From the NCBI GenBank assembly GCA_036927565.1, contig JAYESD010000012.1, forward strand, positions 4,340,001-4,404,000: a stretch of DNA of 64,000 bases. The letters are read 5' to 3'. A program made the translations under genes and the position numbers. The DNA comes from Tuctoria greenei (Eukaryota > Streptophyta > Magnoliopsida > Poales > Poaceae). The notes beneath the pieces are model-generated. The model worked only from the letters and a program-made list of their open reading frames with translations, was not told the DNA's origin and searched no databases. Shown here piece by piece: positions 35,470 to 43,500 of the stretch (position 1 is its first letter; each line of letters begins with the position of its first letter).

Positions 35470-35725
35470 CCTTGCTTACAAAAGTCGGCGACGGAAGGCG
35501 TCGTGCGGCAAGATGAAGCCGGCGCGCGGTGGACGAGCGGCGGCGCGTTGGGGCAGTCGGCGGCGGTCGCGCGGGCGCAGGCGAGCGCTAGCGCGCGCGT
35601 GGGGCGGCGGCGGTCGCGCAGGCGCAGGCGAGGGCGAGCGCTAGCGTGTTGGGCAGCGGCGGTCGCGCAGTCGCTGGCGAGGGGAGAGCTCAGGAGAGTG
35701 CGCGTGGGGCGGCGGCGTCTGTGAA
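35470..35725. promoter_or_regulatory. GC-rich, CpG-dense block of the CACTA 5' end
   Basis: About 255 bases of CG-rich sequence (GCGGCGGTCGCGC repeated) stand out from the AT-rich surroundings, just inside the 5' subterminal array. Its place matches the GC-rich downstream control region of maize Spm, known as a methylation target; the parallel is inferred. The direct repeat GGCGGCGGTCGCGCAGGCGCAGGCGAG occurs in variants at least three times. Confidence 0.6.
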
Positions 35726-35759
35726 TAGAATTAGGGATTAAGGGCTTGGGGAAATATGG

Positions 35760-36266
35760 GCGTCGGTAGCCGACCCCTTTACGGTCTTGGGAGCGGACAC
35801 GCGGCGCCGGGGCCGGGCCCACACTCATGTGTGTCGGCTAAAGCCGACCCTCTTAAATATGGGCGTCGGTACTGACCCCTTTAGTTCCTTGGGAACGGGC
35901 GCGCAGCACGTGGGTCGGGCCCTCTCTTATGGGTGTCGGCTGTACCCGACCCTCCTAAATGTGGGCGTCGGTACCGACCCCTTTAGTTCCTTGGGAACCG
36001 GCGCGCCACACTCCGTGTGGGCCCACACATGTGTATGTCGGTTCCTGGCCGACCCATATAAAAGTTTGGGTCAGTTGACCGACCCATTAAATTGTGTTTG
36101 ACGGGACCACTGACCCATATTTTAGAGGGGTCGGTTGTCCTGTTTTGGCCGACCCATATAATTTACAAGGGTCGGTTCAAAATAACCGACCCATGTACAT
36201 GAAATAACAGTGACGGCCCCGACCCTTTTAATTTAACCGACCCCTTATTCATCGTTTCTTGTAGTG
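35760..36266. repeat. CACTA right (5') subterminal repeat array and terminus
   Basis: At least twelve (G)GTCGGT / CCGACCC units lie in both orientations, many as close inverted pairs (for example GGGTCGGT...ACCGACCC at 36170-36192), ending with TTTCTTGTAGTG. Three longer direct-repeat units of about 100 bases (GGGCGTCGGT... CCTTGGGA...) lie in 35757-36020. Confidence 0.85.
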
Positions 36267-36837
36267 TGCTACAAGAAGCTGAAAGGCAAGTTCAGTAAAT
36301 CCACGAAAACCTAAGGGCTGCTCAATCAAGACAAAAGGGTTATACGGATAATGGGCGAAGAAATCTGGCTTTTGAAGTTGGAGACTTCATGTATCTCAAA
36401 GTGTCACCTATGCAAGGTCATAAGCGATTTAACGTCAAAGGCAAGTTGGCACCTCACTATATTGGACTATTCAAGATTTTGGACAAACGTGGAGAAGTGG
36501 CATATAAGTTGGAGATGCCAGCTAGACTTTCTGATGTTCATGATGTATTCCATGTTTCTCAGCTCGAGAAGTGCTTAAGGGTATCGGAAGAACAAGTACC
36601 CATGGATGAATTGGAGCTAGAGGCAAATTTGACTTATACCGAGCAATCGGTCAAAATCTTGGAAATAGAGGAGAGAGTCACAAGGAACAAGGTGACTCAA
36701 TGGTGCAAAGTACAATGGAAACACCATACTGAATCTGAAGCAACTTAGGAGCTAGAAGATCTCAAGAGAGAATTTCCCTATCTTTTTCCTTCTACGTTGA
36801 ATCTCGAGGGCAAGATTCATTTTAAGGGGAGTAGGTT
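36267..36837 (+). pseudogene. Chromovirus integrase C-terminus with chromodomain, and polypurine tract
   Basis: After the CACTA element the frame resumes with AAQSRQKGYTDNGRRNLAFEVGDFMYLKVSPMQG and GKLAPHYIGLFKILDKRGEVAYKLEMPARLSDVHDVFHVSQLEKCL. A chromodomain-type end follows (QSVKILEIEERVTRNKVTQWCKVQWKHH). A TAG replaces the codon after EAT, where chromodomains carry Trp. The tract AAGGGGAGTAGGTT (36823-36837) directly precedes the LTR and fits a polypurine primer. Chromodomains steer integration to heterochromatin in this family. Confidence 0.88.
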
Positions 36838-38715
36838 TGTAACACCCTCATTTTCATCCATCACGCATTGCATTCATTCTTATACATATTTAGCATGGTA
36901 CAACACAAAAGGAACAAGATTAAAATGAATTAGAGCCAACAATATTTAAAAATCTGGCTTAGTACGGACTTATCCAGATTGGACCTCGGACTAGTCCGAT
37001 TTAGCTACTGTTGTCCCTCGGACTTTTCCGCTAATAGCTACGGATTAGTCCGGACCGTCCGAACTCGTCCGTTGCCAAATACGAACTAGTCCAATAATCT
37101 CTGTAGAAAACTCCAAAAAAAACATGGTCTAGCTTTGAAACTGGGCAATCCCAGACTTGTTCGGCATGGCACCGAACTTGTCCGTTTGACTCTCTGATCT
37201 TGAACGAACTTGTATGGTATTGTACCGGACTTCTCTGTTGAACTCTCTGTACCCGATCGGACTTGTTCATCCTGACTGCGGACTAGTCCGGTATGTAGTG
37301 TTTTGACTCAGATTCTAGTTTTCCTTCACGATGAGTTTTTGGATAATTGCCTTAATTGGGCCCAAGAACGTTATGCCCCACCCCTGAGGGACTCTACCAA
37401 GGCCTCTACTCGATTCTACCGACTTTGACTTGGATTCTACCCTAATCCTACCACCTCTCCTCCTATATAAACACCCCACTACCCACCCTTTACCCTTTTG
37501 CCACATTAGATGAATCTCAGTGCCTGCTCTTTTCATAGCTGCCGCTCTTGAAAGAAGAAGAAGGAAGAAGGAGGTTGAATTGACATCGTCATTGCTATTG
37601 CGATCTTCTTCACCGATTCTTTCATGTCAACTTTATCCTTCATCAATTTTCTATCTTCATCGGAGCTAGACGTCAAGTTTTCGAGTTTTATCGAGTCCTC
37701 GACCTTTGAACCCTAGGATTCATGATAAATATCTTAGATCCATCTTTTCTACGTCAATTTTGGTTCTATACTTAACTCAAACTATGCTCTAGTTAGAAAT
37801 TCGCTAAAACCCTAGTCGTAGCGGACTTGTCCAGTCTGCTGCAGACTAGTTCGATCAACTCTTTGGTGCAGAGCGGACATGTCCGGCCCATGGTGCGGAC
37901 TAGTCCGGTCTTTCAATTTTGGAATTCCTAGAACTTCTTTAGTTTTCTCCAAAATGACTCTAAATTTGTTCTAACATGTAAACTTAATTGTATCTGGTTT
38001 GTAAGCAACAATGGCAACCTAGCAATATGTATTACATCATAATTGCATCATTCATGCATGTCATGGCATATTGAGTACTATATAAGCATTTATTGATTGT
38101 AATGTTTGTTTCGCATGATTGTTGCATGGAATAGAAGGTAACGCTCTAGAGTTTGCTTACGAGGACCTTCAGCACCAGAACATTGAGGCTATTGATCTAA
38201 ACCAGCCTCAAGAGCAAGGTAAGTGTCCTTGAACATTTTGATCCTGTTTTGAAATGTTTTGTTTGCAAAACTGCATGCTTGTGTCAAATTGACAGAAAAC
38301 CCATGATAGGTGTTTACTAGACTTGTATGACCACTCTTGTCGCTTGGGATACATTGCAGAGAGTTAGAAAGGGTATTTTACAGTTTTGCTTTGCTTAAAT
38401 TGGGATGGGGAATAACCAAATGACTCATTATGAACTAATATACATATAGACTATGTGGATTTATGATAATGATGGTATAAGTACATGAGACTTGGGATAT
38501 CTAAGCAATCATTGTTTGTGGTCTTGGTTAGATGATATGGCAGTTTTGATTGCCTTAGATCTAAGGATCGATTCATACGAAAATATGTCAAGACAATAGT
38601 GCCACCACAAGGCCAAGTATGGGTGCGGTTTAGTCGATTAATTAGGTGTATTGTCAGCGTTGTTCGGATCATTTGGGGGAGCAGAGAATGACAGTTGGTT
38701 GGGTTTGCAAGTACA
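36838..38715 (+). repeat. 3' LTR of the Tekay-like chromovirus (truncated)
   Basis: It starts TGTAACACCC after the purine tract. It shares long blocks with the solo LTR 23132-25923, for example CAAGGCCAAGTATGGGTGCGG (38610). Palindromes of CGGACTNGTCCG type lie at 36963-37300 and 37830-37910. The match to the solo LTR stops at about 38715, so the last part and the CA end are lost. Confidence 0.82.
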
Positions 38716-38727
38716 GAAGATTGTGCC

Positions 38728-39175
38728 GGTGGGGGGCAGCACACGGGCAACACATGGGCAGCACACGCGGCAGCAAACGGAGCAGCACACGGGGCAACAA
38801 ACGATACTTGGGCAGCACATAGGGCACCGCCGAAGGAACTGGCAGTGGGCTCCGACGGGCTAGCGCTGGGCGCAGACCGCGGAACAGGCGGATGGGCGCC
38901 GACCGGCACAGCACCGTGCCGCCGACGGACCAGGAGCGCCGCTGCGGATGGACGAAAGCGGAAGAGATGGAGAAGAAGGAGATTATGAGCGTTTCACAAA
39001 CCTGGTTGAGGAGGTCCTCGCTGAAGATGACCCATCACCGGAAGGAGGCCCCACTGCCGTCGGAAGGAGGCCGAGGCACCCTACCTGCTGCTGGTATGAG
39101 ATGCGCTCGGGTGGAGCCGTGGAGGTGTGCGACCGATGGGTTTCGGGGGTGGGGGCGGAAGATTAGAAAAAAAAA
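38728..39175. other. Unassigned GC-rich segment with CAGCACACGGG repeats
   Basis: It begins with 7-8 imperfect copies of an about 11-base word (GGCAGCACACGG) at 38735-38830, followed by about 340 bases of GC-rich sequence. A short + frame at 38948-39166 reads as an acidic protein (DGEEGDYERFTNLVEEVLAEDDPSPEG), but I recognise no family. It may be a captured gene fragment or part of the element that cut the LTR. It ends at an A10 run (39167-39176). Confidence 0.35.
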
Positions 39176-39176
39176 A

Positions 39177-39526
39177 TGATTTGTTTGTGTAATGGATGGT
39201 ATGGTGGGTAATTTTGACGAAAAGTTGGAAGGTGAAATCTGGGAAATCTGAGGGCTGGCCGGATTTCCATCTGTACTACGAAAATATGTAGATTCTCCGA
39301 AATCTGATTCCTAGTTTAGCTCTATTTGGTTTAGATTTTGGATTTTCTACAAAGAATCTGGATGACGTGGCTCAACCAAAGGGACCCTGAATCTTCCACC
39401 CTTCCGATCCCAGTACACATGCACGTCTGCCAACCCACAAACATGCACCCTCGCAATCCAATTCGTGATTACCGCTGTCAATCTCACACACATAGATCAC
39501 TCGAAGGAGAGAATGATACAGAGCCA
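39177..39526. other. Intergenic, nothing recognised
   Basis: I see no coding, repeat or structured signal in these 350 bases. Confidence 0.4.
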
Positions 39527-40286
39527 ATTGCTATTTTAAACTTTCAATCGAGTGGATTCGACAAAATAGCACTTACGTCGTAGACTTCGATAAAAATAGC
39601 ACTTTTAAAGGTAACACATTTAAAGTCTTTTTTCTTTTGCCATAGCACCTAAAAAGATGAAAATGGCCTATTTGATTTTCTTCCTTCTTCAAGCTGTTTG
39701 GGGAGGCCGTAGCTGTTTGTGGTCTCCTGGAAAATCTAGTACTAGGTCCCGTGCTGCTTCTAGCACGCTCGTGATACTCCATGATGAGCATGTGAACATC
39801 CAGCAACGAATGATCCTGAATTCCGTGTAGGGTACTCCAAAGAAAGTGAAAATTACTTAAAACTGCATGCGTACAAATCCACTACTTGTCCTCTTTAAGT
39901 AACAAAAAGAAACGCATCACGCAGACCAGTGGAGGCGGAGGCGCCCGCTTCTAGCGCGGATGTGGAGGCGGGAGCGCCGGCTTCTGCGGCAGGGCCGCGG
40001 CGCCTCACGCGCCTGGCGGCGGTGACGCTTAGAGGCGAGAGCCCGGCGTCTGGAGCCGGTGGGCGCCGGCGCCCGGAGAAGTTTCGGCTCCGTAACAGAT
40101 TGGGAGAAGCAAAAAATAAGTAGAGAGTATTTTGATCACTTTAGATGTTATAATACAGAAAAGAAATAAAAAAATAAAAAGTTAAAGTATATTATAATAC
40201 TATTTTAACAGTCTGTTAACGTTAAAAGTGCTATTTTACCAAAGCTGACGATCTAGGTGCTATTTCATCCAAACTAAAATAGCAAT
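39527..40286. mobile_element. Putative long-TIR (MULE-like) transposon with GC-rich cargo
   Basis: The outer ends ATTGCTATTTTA (39527) and TAAAATAGCAAT (ending 40286) are exact inverted repeats. Similarity continues inward for about 80 bases as (T)AAAATAGCACTT words in the left arm and AAGTGCTATTTTA in the right arm. The middle (39929-40085) is strongly GC-rich and unlike the AT-rich arms. A long TIR with gene-like cargo is the Pack-MULE layout. I cannot find a clean 9-base target duplication, so the class is uncertain. Confidence 0.5.
39929..40123 (+). pseudogene. GC-rich gene-like fragment inside the putative transposon
   Basis: A 64-codon frame (MEAEAPASSADVEAGAPASAAGPRRLTRLAAV) is Ala/Pro/Arg-rich with a repeated EAxAPAS word. 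Composition differs sharply from the flanks, as in an exon fragment caught from a grass gene. The source gene is not recognised. Confidence 0.35.
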
Positions 40287-40527
40287 AATGACATATACAG
40301 TTCATTTAAACGAACATTCCGGTCTGATTAATTGGGCAAGTCTCGGCTCCGTGCGGGTGCAGTCGCTGCGTTCTGAACCCGCCACGTCTGCGCGCACCAC
40401 CCTCCAAATCCCGCGCACACCGCATCCTCCGCCCACCGTTCCCCGAAGATGCCGCTACCCCCACTATAACCTCGCCGCCCCATTTCCGCTGCCCTCACCG
40501 CCTCTCCGCCACCCCAGCTCGCCCACC
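40287..40527 (+). promoter_or_regulatory. Z-ISO upstream region and probable 5' UTR
   Basis: Only 241 bases lie between the putative transposon end and the Z-ISO ATG. The region is C/CCG-rich. A 6-codon upstream ORF is present at 40449-40469 (ATG to TAA). No clear TATA box is seen, as is common for housekeeping plastid-protein genes. The promoter may extend into the transposon. Confidence 0.5.
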
Positions 40528-43500
40528 ATGGCCTCACACCTCCGCCTCCACCTCGCCGCCCCACCACCGCCTCCCCTTCACCACCACCGCCGTCTCCACC
40601 TCCGCCCCATACTGGGGCCGCTGGCCTCCCCCCTCCTAAACCCCGCCCGAGCGCCGCCGCTGTCCCCTCCTCTCCCCCTCCTCCTCCGTACCCGTGCTCG
40701 TCCCGCCAGGGCGGTCGGGGGCGGCGCGGAGGAAGATGGCGGCGGCAGGCTCGTCGGGGAGGACTCGGCCGCGTTCCGGCTCGGGGACCAAAGCCTCGCG
40801 TCGTGGGCCTACTTCGGCGGGATCCTCGCCGCGGTGCTCTTCGCGCTAAACGTGCTCTGGATCGACCCCAGCACCGGCGTCGGAACCCAGTTCCTCGACG
40901 CCGTCGCCTCCGTCTCCGACAGCCACGAGGTGCGTGCGGTCGCATTCTATGCTCGGGGGGCTCTCTGCTTGCTTTGGCGCTGCGAATTTCGTTCATTTCT
41001 CTAGTTTCGCTCATGTGCTTGCTGCTCCAGCTCTAGTGCTGCTGATGGATAAGATAATCTGTTCGTATTGTTATCCAACTGTCTTCTTGTACGTGCTCAG
41101 TTCATAATGAACTCCGCCACACAGAACTTACTTCCAGGCGTCCTACGTGACTAAGTAAAATCTGTGGTCCGAATATATAGTTCCCGAATGTGTTACTTGG
41201 AGTCTCTTACCTGAATTGACTCTTGCATTCATGATACGTTGTTGCTGACACATGATAAGAGAAAAAGTGGGGAAGCATTGATAAACGTCTGAACATTTCA
41301 AGCCATGAAATCTGATTAAACTACATGGTTGTCGAATTTTGGGGCATATAGTTAACAAGGAGCACGTTTGCTGTTACTGAAATCGCTTTTTTTTTTTCTT
41401 TTTCTTTTTAAAAAAAATCTTGTATATTGGTAACGTTCTTAATTTTCTGGATGTGCAGTAAAGTCATATCATTTATGTTCCATTTGATTTCTACAGATAT
41501 AATTGCTTGTGGAAATTCTTATGTGCAAGTCTGCTTGAAAGCATTAGGCTGTCAATGAGATGAACTTGGGCAAGCCTATCTCCTTAAAATTGAGTTTGAT
41601 AAAAATTCGAACCGAACTTGATTCGCATCTCGTATCCGTTCGATGTTACAGTCAAACTCAAGCTTGGTTCGTTTAAAATTTGAGCCGAGCTCAAATCAAG
41701 CCTAGAAGAGTCGAACACGAGTGAGTTACGATCCTCGTGCTTTATTGACAAAGCTAAGATTGTCATTTCATGTACATCCAATACAATCCAATGGGCTCAG
41801 GTTCACAGTTGATAGAGTAAAGAGGTGAACAACATTGCACATCATTTGTTGCCAGCGCTATATTAAAAGCGTATTCAAGAGACATATTTTTAATAGTATT
41901 GGATAGCCTTAGGTAACCATGCATCTCATGACAACAACAAACGAGTTTACTTGAGTTTGTCAGGCTCGCAAGCTCAATCTTGACTCGTTTAGAATTTCGA
42001 GCCGATCTCGAATCAAGCTTAAAATGAGTCGAGCACGAGCGATTAGGATCCTTGAGCTTTATTGACAGCCCTAGAAAGGATAAGTTTGTGGGGGCTATTG
42101 TGTTTGCAAGTCCAAAGTGACCTTATCATAAAAAATTAGGTCGTGTGATTTTACCCTTGCTTTTTCGAAATGAAGCTAAAGTATACTCCTACTCCATTAT
42201 GGGTTAAGTGTGTTAAATATGATGGAAAAGACATAAATGCTCGTCATTTTACCCCTACATTTAATCCGTGTTTGTGATTTTACCCTTATTTAAAAATATT
42301 CATGTTAACAAATTAAGGATGTATTTAGTAGGATTTTCAAAATGATATTGTATATATATATATATATACAAAATATTTTTGAGTTTTGAAATAATATCAA
42401 TTTTGTCATAAACATCAAGCTTGCCCAAGAGTTTGATGGCTGGCGCATGGACGCTTCTTCCAATGCCGAGTGCACACAATGAAAGTGAGCATGCAAGGGA
42501 ACATAATTTCGTTCGGCCAGACGCCTTTACGACACATTTCCAGAAATGGAGTGACAACCTTATCATTGAGACTCGCCTAACTGCACCTGCCGACCACCGC
42601 GTTCTAAGAGACTATGTTTCTCTCAGATATGCGTTGGAACAGCAGGACGACAACATAAAAAATCCCATTCTCTAGTAAACCTACAATGAACGCGTTGTAG
42701 GAGATAATGTTTGGCTCGCGAGTGTCCTCAAGCACGCCTTGGGCTTCCCTAATGGTGTCTGTCCTGGCGCAGTTGACGACAGCACTGCCAACGAAGACGT
42801 TGGAGCAGATGCTGGGCTTGGTGATGTAGGCATGGAACTTCATGTTGGTGTGCATGTCCCGATGCGCGATTGCGTAGCTGAGGATGCTTCTAAAGTTAAA
42901 CTTGTTGGGTGCCACCTAGTCGGCCAACACCAGAGAATAGGTTGACGACTTCTGTTGGCGGGCTTGGTGGTAGCGCACCAATAGCAGCATTGTTCGAGAA
43001 CCGAGACGACGTCCCGGTACAACATTCTAGCCGAGACGACGTATCGGTACAACATTCGGTCAAGTAGGTTGCGTGTTGCATGTCTCTTCGGTCGATGCGT
43101 TTATTAGAGGATAATAGCGGGATTAATTAACAATGCCTGTCAAGGGTACAAATATATAGGGGTACAAGACTTGTTCCCCAGAAGCCTATTAAGTTAAGGT
43201 CTAAAATATCCTTGAACCTTAATACATAGTCTAACACCCCATGTAGTCTTTAACATCTAGTCATGACAGATGTTGAGACTGGACCGAAACTCGGAGAACA
43301 GTGACGACAGGAGCCCCTTCGTGAAGATGTCAGTGAACTGCAACGTCGTCGGGACATGGAGTACCCGAACCTCGCCACGTGCAACCCGCTCACGAACAAA
43401 ATGGAGGTCGATCTCAACATGCTTTGTGCGCTGATGTTGGACGGGGTTGGTGAAGAGGTAGACGTCGCTGACATTGTGCACGCAAAATATGCAGCGGCGG

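Larger units (their letters stand above)
27464..36266 (-). mobile_element. CACTA (En/Spm) DNA transposon, 8803 bp, TSD TGC
   Basis: The termini are CACTACAAGAAA (27464) and TTTCTTGTAGTG (ending 36266), perfect 12-base inverted repeats. They are flanked by the 3-base duplication TGC (27461-27463 and 36267-36269). Subterminal arrays of a (A/G)CCGACCC motif in both orientations lie at both ends. Both transposon genes run on the - strand, so the 5' end is at 36266. The insertion lies between integrase core and chromodomain of the chromovirus, whose frame resumes after it. Gene content is complete, but each gene has at least one nonsense change. Confidence 0.95.
20668..38715 (+). mobile_element. 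Tekay-like chromovirus (Ty3/Gypsy), 5' part missing, host of three nested insertions
   Basis: Element segments at 20668-21071, 22668-23131, 25924-27463 and 36267-36837 read in sequence as RT, RNase H, integrase and chromodomain. They are followed by a purine tract and the 3' LTR from 36838. They are separated by a Copia solo LTR, a Gypsy solo LTR and a CACTA element. Gag, protease, the start of RT and the 5' LTR are absent; the left edge is the LINE poly-A. The LTR fades into unrelated sequence at about 38715. Confidence 0.88.

Noticed and set aside
36267..36269. Reading the CACTA element as a retroelement because it lies within pol
   Set aside because: The 12-base inverted termini CACTACAAGAAA, the 3-base TGC duplication and TNP2-type transposase identify a DNA transposon.
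38892..39179. A host gene in the GC-rich segment
   Set aside because: Overlapping frames of similar length occur on both strands and no known domain is seen, so I list it only as unassigned.
39512..40295. 9-bp target duplication AATGATACA / AATGACATA for the long-TIR element
   Set aside because: The left copy is not adjacent to the TIR and three bases differ, so I do not claim it.
40288..40527. An upstream in-frame Z-ISO start at 40288
   Set aside because: The frame is open, but the peptide from 40288 has no transit-peptide character. ATG 40528 gives a typical plastid transit peptide and a normal family length.
40328..41014. 228-codon - strand frame opposite Z-ISO exon 1
   Set aside because: It is a shadow of a GC-rich exon on the other strand, with Arg/Gly-rich composition and no domain.
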